From the NCBI RefSeq assembly GCF_021730395.1, contig NW_026461877.1:1-64000 (forward strand): 64,000 nt of DNA, read 5' to 3'. Of this stretch, positions 22,674-33,889 are shown in pieces. A model generated the notes under the pieces. That model saw only the letters and a list, made by a program, of their open reading frames with translations, did not search any database and had not been told where the DNA came from. Position numbers and translations under genes: made by a program. The stretch is from Mercenaria mercenaria. Its lineage: Eukaryota > Mollusca > Bivalvia > Venerida > Veneridae. Each line of letters begins with the position of its first letter. Positions within the stretch are counted from its first letter, which is position 1.

Positions 22674-23440
22674 GCCTAAATGCAAGACCAACCAATATAA
22701 GGCGAAGTCTGTCGACGCACAGGCTACTCCGTTATTTACAAGTTATTTTAAACAAGTTGACCATGTTCATTTGTAAAACATGAAAATGACGTATAACTGT
22801 TAACTGGTTGTTGTAAACATATTAAATAGTGTCTTTAAATCAATTCATTGTTAATCTCAGTATTAGCAAAGCAGGAACAATTTCAATGTTTAACAATTTA
22901 AAGAACCAGTAAACGCATCTATTGTAACCCTTAGCTCATGTGCGAGAATTGATCAAAAAGTTCATGGATATTAGTTATATCTTTAATATGAACGGGCGCC
23001 AATATAAACATTTAACTAGACTATTCAAAGAATAAGGAGGGCTATTGTACTCAATCCAGGCGTCGATGTAGCCGTCGCGAGTTATATTTAAGAAATGATT
23101 TACAGCAAAACCGTGTTTCAACACTATCTATATACGCCGAGCGTAATAATTTTACGGGGGCGTATTCCCGAGAAAATATTTCGTACGATATAATCTGCGG
23201 AGTGTATAGTGTTCAAACACAGCTTTGCTATGAACTATTTCGATTCTAATATGTCTATTGTAAAATTTCATTCAAATATGATAGAACTGTTTCTTCGCAT
23301 ATAACTGTTTCTCCTTTTGAAAGGCTTATTAAAATCATCTCTGAACATGCCCGGATCCAGGGCCGGACAGATGGGGCCCATGCCCCCGCCTCAAGTTGGC
23401 TGAGAAGTGACCTATACTCATCAAAGTTGCACCATACGTT
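22674..23440. other. Transposon interior downstream of transposase, no gene
   Basis: No ORF of note. A repeat end module (ACTCAATCCAGGCGTCGATG..) lies near 23050 and resembles modules at 5515 and 23490. Confidence 0.45.
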
Positions 23441-24640
23441 TTTAGCTCGACTATTCGAAGAATAGTCTAGCTATTCTACTCACCCTGGCGTCGGCGTCGG
23501 CGTCACACCTTGGTTAAGTTTTTGCATGCAAGTACATACAGCTATCATTTAAAGGCATATAGCTTTGAAACTTATTTATTCTTTTTCTAGGTCAATTACC
23601 AACCTCACTGGGTCAAGTTCCATAACTCTAACATGTATTTTGAGCAAATTATGCCCCCTTTTGGACTTAGAAAATTCTGGTTAAAGTTTTACATGCAAGT
23701 TACTGTCTCCAAAACTAATGCAGATATTGAATTGAAACTTCACATGTGTCTTCGGGGTTATAAAACTAGTTGATAGCACCAAGTCCCATAACTCTGACCT
23801 TCATTTGGCCAAATTATGCCCCCTTTTGTACTTAGAAAATTTTGGTTACCTGTATGTCAAACTTTTCCAGGGGCAGACCTCCTGACCCCCAAATCAAGTG
23901 GGGAGTAACGTACCCCTCCATTACCTCCACATTTATACCTCAAATGCACCAGAGGCCACCATTTCAAGCCTGTATTTTGAAAATTTCCAGGTGGAGTGCC
24001 CCCTGACCCCCATAATTTGAGGGGAGTACACCCACTAATAAATGCACCTGAGGATACCATTCATACGTGTATTTACAAACAAGAGCTGTCCGTAAGACAG
24101 CCAAGCTCGACTATTCGAAATATTGTCCCAGAAGCAGGAAAATATTACCCAAAATGTTAAATATCAAAAGAGTTTTAAGTTCAAAAGGGGACATAATTTG
24201 ACCAAAATAGCATAACAGAGTTATGGGACTTGATGCTATCAACTAGTTTTATAACCCCGAAGGCACATGTGAAGTTTCGATTCAATATCTGCATTAGTTT
24301 TGGAGATAGTAACTTGCATGTAAAACTTTAACCAGAATTTTCTAAGTCCAAAAGGGGGCATAATTTGCCAAAAATACATGTCAGAGTTATGGGACTTGAC
24401 CCAGTGAGGTTGGTAATTGATCTAGAAAATGAAAAAATAAGTTTCAAATATATATGCCTTTAAGTAATAGTTGTATGTACTTGCACGCAAAACTTTAACC
24501 AGGATTTTCTAAGTCCAAAGGTGCCATAATTTGGCTAAAATGCAGGTCAGAGTTATGGGACTTGATGCTATCAACTAGTTTTATAACCCCAAAGACACAT
24601 GTGAAGTTTCAATTCAATATCTGCATTATGATGGGATGGG
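23441..24640. repeat. Large inverted duplication (arms ~0.4-0.55 kb)
   Basis: The left arm (23441-23850) runs from TAGCTCGACTATTCGAAGAA through ATTATGCCCCCTTTTGGACT to GTCCCATAACTCTGACC. The right arm (24095-24640) contains the reverse complement (AAGCTCGACTATTCGAAATA, AGTCCAAAAGGGGGCATAAT), and the GATGCTATCAACTAG segment occurs twice in it. The ~240-bp centre contains a duplicated TTTCCAGG..CCTGACCCCC motif. It looks like two head-to-head insertions of one degenerate repeat family. Confidence 0.65.
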
Positions 24641-24796
24641 AGTTTAATTGAGAGAAAGCTATATTTAAACCTGTCTCTTGTCTGTGACTGAAAGCTCTTC
24701 TCCAAGAGAGATATCTCCTTTTGAAATATCTTTTAAGGTAAGGAAATTAATTATACAGATAGCTGTTTAATTAAGATACAATTATCAACAAAAGTA

Positions 24797-24837
<41 letters not shown>

Positions 24838-24975
24838 TCTCTCTCTAAGAGTCTTAATTACTGTATATTTTCTCTTAATTACAGTACTACATTTAGCCCA
24901 CTTTTATATATTTTTTCCTACTGAATTTTGTGATCTATTCCCGAAAATACACTCAATAATAGTGTTGCTTGCCTT
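24797..24975 (+). repeat. (CT)n plus unique tail, duplicated at 26686-26855
   Basis: About 50 bp of CT repeat is followed by TAAGAGTCTTAATTACTGTA and ~120 bp that recur almost unchanged after the CT run at 26686-26725. It is a direct duplication ~1.88 kb apart. Confidence 0.8.
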
Positions 24976-25987
24976 TAAACCAAAAGAGCTCTTGGCTTAC
25001 CGTTGTTATACAGCTATCGTTTTAATGGAAGGAGATGTCACTTTTATCTAAAAAGGCAAGAGATGGCTCTTAACCGGGGAAATAACAACCGCTCCCTTTG
25101 CCGTGACGTGCGCGAAGCAATTACATTGAGCGTTTTTAGGTTGGTCAAAAAGTTGGTTTTTCTTAAACATTTCTTTATTTCTTGTCTCTCTTGCGAAAAA
25201 TGCTGCCACACTATAAATTCAAAATTGCTAACGACGTTCACGACGACATCCAAATACAACCGTCGCTTTACGAACGTTGATGTTTCTAATATTAGCACGA
25301 CATAACGTTTCAATAATTGAGTAGTCTGGGAAGGGCCCTCGGTAATGTTATCATAACTTTTAGCCCAACCCATTTGTATATATGACATATATGATGTATG
25401 TGATTGTTCTTTATATTTCCGTATATATGTACAATAAAATATGATTAAACTAAATGATTGAGTAGTAATTGGGAGTCTGTAATTATATTTAAAGGCGAGT
25501 GTTTTAGAAATTATATTTTACTGAACTATTCATCCTTTATTCTTATGAAAAACAAATGCTTAATTTTCCTTGAAAAAAAAATAGTCAGAGTTAGTTTATA
25601 CATTTAAAATGTATGGCGCGAAATATCACGTAGACGAAGTCATGGTGGAACTGACGTCTATATGTGCACTATTTCAATTTCACCAAAACTCTTTTTAGCA
25701 ATTAAATAATGAATAAAACATTTGACATCGGTCTTAAAATGAGCAGGTTTCGAAAAGTGGACCTCTGTCAATTTTAGTACACTAATTAGTCAGGCCACAA
25801 AAGTGGTCACCAGGCAGTGCAGTCTTAAGGTTAACCCTAAGCTAAGGTTCACAAGCTATATCTTTCAAATAATGTGCCTTAATAATTTTGCCTACAGATG
25901 TAGCTTTAAAACACTGCTAGATCTTTTAAGCTAATGTTATCTTTTTAGCTAATGTTAAAACTCATTCCTAAACCTTCGACCTACAAC
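24976..25987. other. No supported gene
   Basis: Overlapping ORFs on both strands at 25003-25388 lack domains and splice context. The rest is AT-rich and unassigned. Confidence 0.45.
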
Positions 25988-26421
25988 ATGCGCGGATCCA
26001 GATTGGGGGTGGGGGACCGGGGGTCCGGACCCCCTCTGGAAAATCATTGAAAAAGGAAAGAAGTGAAGAAGGAAAGAAAATGTTGTTGTTTTTTTCGAAA
26101 AAGACAATATTAGGACCGCATTCAAAGTTATGCGGCTGCTGCTTCATTCGATCCCGACATAATTCATATTTATATCAATTATCTAAAAGAAACTAAGAAT
26201 TCTACCTTGAAGAAAACTTGATTTTATCATTTTCCCCAAATTTAACAGGTTAGCAGATAAAACTGTGAAAATAAGGGGTATATTGTATATAAACTTGCAG
26301 TGGAAAAGTGTTCTTAAATGCTCCTTAAATGCCCAGAATGCAGAAAGCGCTAAATTTCAAACTTTTCCGGGTGGGGAGGGGGTCGGACCCCCTCTGAGAA
26401 AATAAGCTGGATTCGCGCATG
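25988..26421. mobile_element. Small MITE-like element with ATGCGCG(G/A)ATCCAG ends
   Basis: The left end ATGCGCGGATCCAG and right end CTGGATTCGCGCAT are inverted. TACAAC flanks both sides (25982-25987 and 26422-26427), a likely 6-bp target-site duplication. Just inside each end is a GGGTCGGACCCCCTCTG-type GC-rich block. No coding capacity. Confidence 0.6.
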
Positions 26422-26685
26422 TACAACTCCAAATTTCCCTGACTTTTCTCTGACTTTTGCCCAAAGTCCAAATTTCCCTGACTAATTACAAAAATCACCG
26501 ACTTTCCCTGACCGTGGGAACCCTGACAGAGTTCAGATGCGAATGAATTGAACGCCCGACTGGTTAAATACCGATCTAGAACAGACAAAAATAGTTCCGT
26601 CTCGGCCGAAAGTGACCTTGACCTTTCAGCTAGGGAGGTGCATCTTGCACATGTCTCATTATTCATATAAAATTCAAATATTCGC

Positions 26686-26855
26686 CTCTCTCTCTCTCTC
26701 CCTCTCTCCCTCTCTTTCTCCCTCTAAGAGTCTTAATTACTGTATATTTTCTCTTAATTACAGTACTATATTTAGCCCACTTTTATATATTTTTTCCTAC
26801 TGAATTTTGACTGTGATCTATTCCCGAAAATACACGCAATAATAGTGTTCCGAAA
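26686..26855 (+). repeat. Second copy of (CT)n plus tail
   Basis: Matches 24797-24975; differences include a small insertion (GACT) in the tail. Confidence 0.8.
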
Positions 26856-27572
26856 AACTAATATCAAATCAACTTGTGGTCCGACGGTTTTGCTTTCTTT
26901 AACATAGTGTGTGTATCTTCTATATATTGTATATTTGGTGAAAAAGAGGAAGAATAGAATAGTGTTGAAATAAAGTGAAGCATTTTTTGACAGTAAATTC
27001 TTTTAATTACCGAATATCACGGCGAATTTATAGGTTTCAGTCATTAAATCTGGTTATCCTTTGTTTTGTTAAGTTTATGCCTAGAGAGGAGAAATTAAGG
27101 ACGAGTAACTTGGTAAACACGATTTATTCCCCTTTATCGCTCTTCACAGTAGAGGCTATTTTCTTTTTTAAGATAAGAGCTAATTTCATGAGAAATAACC
27201 TTTACAATTTTGTTTGATCAGAGTGACTAGATAAAAGAATAATTGACTGGTTGAAACTTACTAAATCTTATAGAACATTGATAATCGTGTCATGCAATCA
27301 GGTCTATATAAATTCATTCTTTGTTATTGGGTAGAAACAGTGGTTAAGAGATTATTTCACGGAATTCAATGAAAAGTTAATTATTTAAGCCCCTTCTCGA
27401 GATAACACACAAAATACAAGAATATAATAGTTTAGAAAATAAATTAAATATTGCAATAAATGCCTTTTATCAGCACGCAATTAAAAAGTCAACCAGCAAT
27501 GTTCAATTAACACATGTACCGGAAACGCAAGTAGGACCACAGAACGTTCCAGCGCCGCAAAATGGGAACCCT
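26856..27572. other. Transposon interior, no gene seen
   Basis: AT-rich sequence lying between the second CT/tail copy and the right palindromic array. Short ORFs without domains. Confidence 0.45.
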
Positions 27573-28050
27573 TACGTATGAGTTACTAAGTCCTACGTAG
27601 GAGATACTATGTCCTACGTAGGAGATACTATGTCCTACGTAGGAGATATTAACTACTACGTAGGAGATACTAACTCCTACGTAGTACTTAATATCTCCTA
27701 CGTAGGAGATACTATGTCCTACGTAGGAGATACTAACTCCTACGTAGGAGATACTAAGTCCTACGTAGGAGATACTATGTCCTACGTAGGAGATATTAAG
27801 TACTACGTAGGAGATACTAAGCCCTACGTAGGAGATACTAACTCCTACGTAGTACTAAATATCTCCTACGTAGGAGATACTATGTCCTACGTAGGAGATA
27901 GTAAGTCCTACGTAGGAGATACTATGTCCTACGTAGGAGATACTAAGTCCTACGTAGGAGATACTAACTCCTACGTAGGAGATAGTAAGTCGTACGTAAA
28001 ACAAATTTAAATCTCTCTGCTGGCACCAGGACGCTTCCATACATACGTAT
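27573..28050. repeat. Right terminal inverted repeat: 21 phased TACGTA palindromes plus unique tip
   Basis: TACGTA centres run from 27573-27578 to 27993-27998. The distance of 420 bp is exactly 20 x 21, so there are 21 centres. The tip (AAATTTAAATCTCTCT, GCTGGCACCAGGACGCTTCC) is the reverse complement of the left tip. The array is shorter than the left one (32) but keeps the same 21-bp register. Confidence 0.9.
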
Positions 28051-28237
28051 ATTGTCATATGACGGTTTTTCATTGTACTCGTATCGGAGTGTAATCTGAT
28101 ATTGTAAACGTTATTTTAGGGATAATCTCAAAACATTGATTGAGATGATTTAAGCCATGCTATGAACAAACAAAATAAAGATCAAAATTAAATCGACACG
28201 ACTAGTTTATTAGTTTAGTAGTTAAAGTTTCATTCAT

Positions 28238-28500
28238 GTATGAAAACAAGGAAGAATATCCAACAGGGAAAGCCACGTTCAAAAAAGCAGCCTCCAAAAG
28301 GCACACACGAACAACACTCGCACACCACACACACGCACACACACAAAAGACAAAAACACAAAGAAAACAAGTACATAAACACAGTGGGGCACCGCCTTGG
28401 AACGGTCAGTGGTAAAACCACCACTGGAGAGTTTAAACCGGTTTATGATGCAGCAGCTAATTTCACTCTTACCCCCAACATGTTTCAAAGTTAAAACCGT
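28238..28500 (+). repeat. CA-bearing dispersed repeat, copy 1 (truncated)
   Basis: Runs from AATATCCAACAGGGAAAGCC through an internal (CA)n (28321-28346), then GTGGGGCACCGCCTTGGAAC and AACCGGTTTATGATG, to CACTCTTACCCCCAACATG. The same order is seen at 33389-33880 and, inverted, at 31430-31995. A short tail fragment lies near 30372-30440. Confidence 0.75.
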
Positions 28501-28789
28501 GTGTCGGAAGGCCAAGTTCAGTTTTTTAACGTGGACAGGTATATATTTATATTTTTTGATACTAAGATACTCATGGGCTTCTTACAAATCTTTGAATGGC
28601 GAAAAAGTAAATTATTTATCATACAATACTCTCTATTTGAAAGGAATCTTGTCATCTTTTTGTACAGCTTAGCAATATGACCCTCTGCTACAGCAAATAC
28701 AATGGCAGGGAATTAAGTGAAGAAATTGAGGGAAAATAACAAAAGTTTTTACGCTTTTTTGCGGGTTTCTCTTATTTGTGATTTGTTAC

Positions 28790-28900
28790 TTGTAACATGC
28801 AAATGTTAAGTTCTGCCAAACCGACGGTAGCATACATATCCACTACTGTCCACGAACAGGCTCAGTCAAACAGGGTCAAACACACTCTTATCGTTTCAGC
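28790..28900 (+). repeat. Dispersed GACGGTAG repeat, copy 2 (diverged)
   Basis: Contains AAATGTTAAGTTCTGC, GACGGTAGCATACATATCCA and CACGAACAGGCTCAGTC, matching the copies at 3830-4020 and 32985-33175. Confidence 0.55.
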
Positions 28901-30650
28901 CAAACCTATAGACTGCCTCTTCACATTGCTTGCCATGCCTGGCTAGGACTTGTTAAGGAAGTTGTCTCAAAATAAAATATTAGGTCAGTAAGGAGTGTTT
29001 TTAATATTTTTTTATATTCTCTCACTACTTGTTCACACTTCCATGCTGTCTGCTTTTACTTTAACACTCTCATTGACAATTGAAAGGTTTTTTGGTAATG
29101 GTGTAAGTACCAGAAGATAGACAGACACTATAAAACAATTCTTGGTCTATAAGGAAATTTTACTATTAATTATTTACAAGAAATCAACTATTTATCTACC
29201 TTGTACCTACAATCAAAATATGATTATCGCAATCGAAAATACTATCATTGTGAACATTCACAAGATGATGTTCACAAGAATTGAATTGCCTCAATCAAAT
29301 AAAGATACAGATATTGAAAATGTAACAAATAACAAGGTTGTAAGTATCTCGGACTTTACAGTTCACAAGTAATTCGATATAAATGAAAAATGGCAAATAA
29401 AGGTAATAGAGTCCAGACAAGGTTGATAGTGTCCGGGACTTGAAAATGTAATAAATGTGCGCGCTATCCTGGAAATTTGAATTTTCTAACTATCTGATTA
29501 AGATGTATAAAGATTACACTACCCCTTTACAGACTAATGGATTCGACCACAACATAAGAACAGAAATCTGCGACAAAATTTCTCCACCCATTTGACAGAT
29601 TACATTGCTTAATCGCTTCGGTCAATAATTGTCTTTTTTGGTCGTACTGAATGACTTAAAAGTCAAAACCTAAATCATTATGTTCCTTTTAAAACTAAAT
29701 GGTAGAAACCATTCACCAGGAAACAGGTATTAGCCTATCTGTCATTTATATGTTTTTATCTTCTCAGAGCCAATTTTCGTGTTTTTTTTTAAATTTTTAT
29801 TTTGACAACACAAGCTGAGCTGGGAATAAGCTGCCGGTCAGTAAAAGCAGGAATTCGCTGCTTTTTCGTTTAAGTAAAACGACATGCAGTTATTCTAGGG
29901 ACAATGCAGCGTTCTATATTTAGGAAAAAGCAATGAGGTATTTTTAGACCTTATATTTTACAGAGAAACCCCAAAACCATTGGATTGCAATGGTGGCATT
30001 GACCATGTAGTCTTGTCAGAGTTTTATTATTTCCTTCTTGATTGGATTTTGTTTTTCCCGGTTTCTCCTATTGCACCAAACTAAATTCGGGGATGCAAAA
30101 TAATTGAAACAAGTGACCGTTTATTGCAGAGACCCTTCCGCAAAAAAAATTACTTGACATTGACCCTAGTGACCTTGACCTTCGACTGACAACCATGGGT
30201 CATGTGTGACAGTCTAATCATGGGGAACACTTTTGTGTAGTACTAAAAAACCTTCAATGCAATTTAAAGTATTGGAGCAGAAACAAATTTGAACTTGATT
30301 TTGAACAGTGGCATTGACTTTTAACCGATACGTACAGGTCATGCGTTGACACATTGTCTCATCATGGGGAACGTTTGTGTGCTATGGGTTTCGTTTTGGG
30401 CATTCCCTGTTTGATACTTGTCTTTGTTTTTTTTACTCAAGGAAAGACATTTTATAGGACCTTTTGAACGATCAGGATTAATTGTTTTGGATTCTATATT
30501 ATCCTACCTGTATGAAATAACATAGATGCACTTCTCTTTGTTTTGCAGACAAAGTAGGCAAGGGGAGAAAACCTTATTTATTTCTTAATTATGTCCTGAC
30601 CTTCAAGATTTATACTTCTTATAAAACAAATAATTTCGCTGCCGTTTAAA
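28901..30650. other. No gene; diverged dispersed repeat at ~30160-30440
   Basis: No convincing ORF. From 30160 the sequence has TGACCTTGACCTTCGACTGA, CATGGGGAACACTTTTGTGT and GGAGCAGAAACAAATTTG; an inverted relative lies at 55560-55880. Near 30372-30440 it runs into a tail fragment of the CA-bearing repeat (CATTCCCTGTTTGATA). Confidence 0.5.
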
Positions 30651-30866
30651 GGGAGGTAACGTAAATTTACAAATACAAATACATGGCATTTATATAGCGC
30701 AAAATTTATAAATTATTCTATTGCACTTTGCAATTATATAACACACATTTAAAATATATACATTCAAAATATGAACATGGTTCTAGAACTTAGATTTAGA
30801 GATTTAGACATGTATAAAAACTATTTTATACCACTATTGATATTTTGTTTTTCAACAAGAACACAC

Positions 30867-31345
30867 TCATTGTTCATTAAACTGACTAAACAAATGTGTT
30901 TTTAGTTTTGATCTAAAGCTGGCTTCAGACTGAATGTCTTTCAAATGTCTAGGTAGATCGTTCCACCATTTGGGACCAACGACGGCCATAGATCTGTCTG
31001 CTAATTTTGTTCGCCGTCTAGGGATGTTAAATTTAGTGTCACTCTTTGAGCGTAGTCTGTACCGTTGTCGAGTAGGTACAAACATTTCCCTCAGATATAC
31101 TGGAGCTGTACCATTGATGACACGGAAGACTATTACCAGGACTTTGAACATGACTCTAGCCTTAACTGGAAGCCAGTGTATTTTTTTCAGAAGTTCGGCA
31201 CTTGGCTTTTCGTAGGAAGCATTCATGACTACTCTAGCGGCATGATTTTGAACTCGCTGTAGTTTGTTGATTCGGTAGGCTGGAATTTCGGTAAATAAAC
31301 TGTTGCAGAAGTCAATGTGAGAATGAACCAATCCATGCACTTAAG
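30867..31345 (-). pseudogene. LINE reverse transcriptase C-terminal region
   Basis: The 157-codon ORF has VHSHIDFCNSLFTEIPAYRI, NKLQRVQNHAARVV and HWLPVKARVMFKVL, then WWNDLPRHLKDIQS and FRSKLKTHLF. This is the standard tail of CR1/L2-like RT ORFs. It continues upstream (NLRAIRKHLAQKSTES then a stop) to the edge of the CA-bearing insertion. Confidence 0.8.
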
Positions 31346-31429
31346 ATTCGGTTGACTTTTGTGCGAGATGTTTCCGTATAGCCCTAAGGTTTCTTTGATT
31401 GTGTCTGACGGAAGAGGAGGAGGACTCTA

Positions 31430-31846
31430 TGATAGGCAGTATTTAAATCCTACCACTACCAGGACTGAACTGTTTTGATATCTGTCTTCTGGCCTGTTTC
31501 GTCGGGCCCTTAATAGTGTTTCTCTTGTTGCTCTGTCTTCTGAAAAGGCTTTGAGTACATACGTTTTCGGTACTAAAGGTTTGCTTTTTATATATTTATA
31601 CACGAGCATTTTTGTGTTTTACATGTCATGCCTTTTTGTTTCCATTACGTGTGTTAGAGATTCACTTGGAGGAGATTACTTTTATTTACACTGTCCCGTG
31701 TCTTTTGAACATGTTGGGGGTAAGAGTGAGGTTGGGTGCGCACCATAAAAGGGTTTAAGCTCCCCAGTGATGTTTTTGCCACTGACCGTTCCAAGGCGGT
31801 GCCCCACTGTGTTCCTTTGTTTGTTCGTTTTGTCCTCATGTGTTGG

Positions 31847-31898
<52 letters not shown>

Positions 31899-31995
31899 AC
31901 GTCTGCGTGCTGTGGGTTTCGATTTGGGGAGGCTGCGTTTTTGGTACGTTGCATTCCCTGTTTGATATTTGCCTTTGTTTTTTTTCGTAACTGCA
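31430..31995 (-). repeat. CA-bearing dispersed repeat, inserted in the LINE, minus orientation
   Basis: The (GT)n run is at 31847-31897. The ends match the 33389-33880 copy: one A/T-rich end (CCTTTGTTTTTTTTCG) and TTCTGAAAAGGCTTTGAG, AGCATTTTTGTGTTTTACAT toward the other. It splits the RT between FDHHIQKKCQIAHVQLR and the NLRAIRKHL block. Confidence 0.75.
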
Positions 31996-31999
31996 CATG

Positions 32000-33002
32000 A
32001 GCTATCTGACACTTTTTCTGGATGTGATGGTCAAAGTTGAGTGTATTGGTCATAGTTCTTGTCTCTGACATGATCGACGCATTTTACGTTACACCCACCA
32101 ACGTTTACACTTCTGATATTCAATTTCGCTAACTGTTGTCTGGTTCCATACATAATTATTTCAGTTTTAGACTGGTTCATTTTCAGTTTAAAGGTTGTCA
32201 TCCATTTTATGATTTCATTGAGACAACTCTAGAGTTGTCGAAGAACAGTTGTCTCATTTTGAGAATTTCCCGCTTGAATTTTTAACACAATCTTGTGATC
32301 ACCCGCGTATCCATAGAGATCGGCTGGATATTTCTGCACCACTCGGTTGAGAGCCGATGTATTCAGGGTAAAGATCACCGTTCCGGCACAAGAACCCTGC
32401 GGGACACCAAACCTCAGTGGCTCCGTGTCAGATGCTGACTGTTCGACTAGAGCTTTCATTGTTCTGTTCGTGAGATAAGATTATATCCATTTCAAGGGAG
32501 TGCTATGTATACCAAATTCATCTTGAAGGATTTGAATCAGTATCGGGATATCGATGGTATCGAACGCTGCACTCAAGTCGATCATGACCACGATTGTTAC
32601 TTGATTTTTATCTATGGTTTCCAAAAGATCATCATTATTCATTTTGACCATTGCTGTTTCAACCCCATGATATTTTCTATAGGCACTTTGGTAAGCTTGG
32701 AGGAGATTGTTAGCTTCAATATGCTTATTGATTTAGTTTAGTGCAGCTTTTTCAAGAATTTTGGAGAGGAATGTAAAATTTTACACTGGGCGATAGTTTT
32801 GCACTTCAAGTAGGAGACCTTTTATATTCAACAAAGGTTTTATCACAGCACTTTTCCATTCCTCAGGGAACACACCAGATAGCAGTGACCGGTTTACAAT
32901 TTCTGTCACAATGGGAGCAAGTTGTGAAAAATGCTCCTTTAATTTCTTGGTTGGAATCACATCAAAATAGAAAAAGTGGAAACTCCACAGGTCGCTCAAC
33001 AC
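32000..33002 (-). pseudogene. LINE reverse transcriptase core, broken
   Basis: Contains FDVIPTKKLKEHFSQLAPIV, EEWKSAVIKPLL, RFGVPQGSCAGTVIF and, where YADD is expected, YGYAGDHKIV; then WMTTFKLKMNQSKTEIIMYG and FDHHIQKKCQIA. The catalytic YADD is altered and several frame changes are present. Confidence 0.75.
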
Positions 33003-33175
33003 AACAAAAACGAAAATGTTGCAGGCTCGGTTTGATTGAGCCTGTTCATGGACGGTAGTGGAAACGCATGCTACCGTCCACGCCCTCTAGCTCCGGGTTG
33101 AGCAGAACTCAACATTTACACATACAAAAGTACAAAAAGCAATTTAGAGACATCCGCACATGTATTCAAACGGCG
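32985..33175 (-). repeat. Dispersed GACGGTAG repeat, copy 3, inserted in the LINE
   Basis: GACGGTAG (33051-33058) and CTACCGTC (33071-33078) form the hairpin; GAAAATGTTGCAGGCTC and TTGAGCAGAACTCAACATTT match copy 1 inverted. It lies between the LINE linker and RT. Confidence 0.6.
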
Positions 33176-33179
33176 GTGC

Positions 33180-33388
33180 AAGTTCACAAGTTGTAGATTT
33201 TGATGCATATAAAGTTTCAAAATATCGTTTTCGGAAAAGAGTTTGAACGCCGTAAATGTATTCATAATCACAGGTGGATTCGAGAAGGAATAATTACCAT
33301 TGCTAGGTGTTTCAATTGGTATATTGTCAAGATCATTTATCAGCTTGATTATTTTATCGGCAAAGTATCGTAGTGAAAAAAAAAACAA
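33180..33388 (-). pseudogene. LINE linker between endonuclease and RT
   Basis: Encodes RYFADKIIKLINDLDNIPIE and FTAFKLFSENDILKLYM, resembling the FxxKI..I...L / F..LSE.DV region that precedes RT in CR1/L2-like elements. Confidence 0.55.
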
Positions 33389-33880
33389 AAAACAAATATC
33401 AAACAGGGAATGCCACGTACCAAAAACGCAGCCTCCCCAAAACGAAACCTACAGCACGCAGACGTGCACACCACAAACACACACACACACACGCGCGCAC
33501 ACACACAAAGCCAACACATGAGGACAAAACGAACAAACAAAGGAACACAGTGGGGCACCACCTTGGAACGGTCAATAGCAAAAACACCACTGGGGAGCTT
33601 AAACCGGTTTATGGTGCGCACCCAACCTCACTCTTACCCCCACCATGTTCCAAAGACACGGGACAGTGTAAATAAAAGTAATCCCCTCCAGGTGAATCTC
33701 TAACACACGTAATGGAAACAAGAAGGCATGGCATGTAAAACACAAAAATGCTCGTGTATAAATATATAAAAAGCAAACCTTTAGAACCAAAAGCGTATGT
33801 ACTCAATGCCTTTTCAGAAGACAGAGCAACAAGAGAAACACCCTTAAGGGGAAGTCATTTGCCAAAGAAACTGCACTTGC
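33389..33880 (+). repeat. CA-bearing dispersed repeat, copy 3, inserted in the LINE
   Basis: It starts with an A-rich end (AAAAAACAAATATCAAACAG), then GCCACGTACCAAAAACGCAG, an interrupted (CA)n at 33474-33507, GTGGGGCACCACCTTGGAAC and ends near AGCAACAAGAGAAACACCCT. It is in the opposite orientation to the 31430-31995 copy. Confidence 0.75.
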
Positions 33881-33889
33881 GTGTAATGG

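Larger units (their letters stand above)
18677..28050 (+). mobile_element. Cut-and-paste DNA transposon with DDE integrase-like transposase (IS3EU-like, tentative), ~9.4 kb
   Basis: Both ends carry the same unique tip in inverted orientation (GGAAGCGTCCTGGTGCCAGC, then AGAGAGATTTAAATTTGT), then an array of 21-bp palindromic units, then unique DNA. A single spliced transposase gene starts 100 bp inside the left array. Flanks ATTTTC (18671-18676) and ATTGTC (28051-28056) match at 5 of 6 positions, a possible decayed 6-bp duplication. The region 22674-27570 is filler and nested repeats. The superfamily name rests on remembered resemblance of the transposase and is tentative. Confidence 0.7.

Noticed and set aside
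25003-25388. Overlapping 100- and 114-codon ORFs on opposite strands
   Set aside because: No domain, no splice context, and they lie within transposon filler; kept only as unassigned sequence.
31654-32071. His/Thr-rich and Cys/Val-rich ORFs around 31736-31998 and 33300-33703
   Set aside because: Produced by (GT)n/(CA)n runs inside the dispersed repeat and open on both strands.
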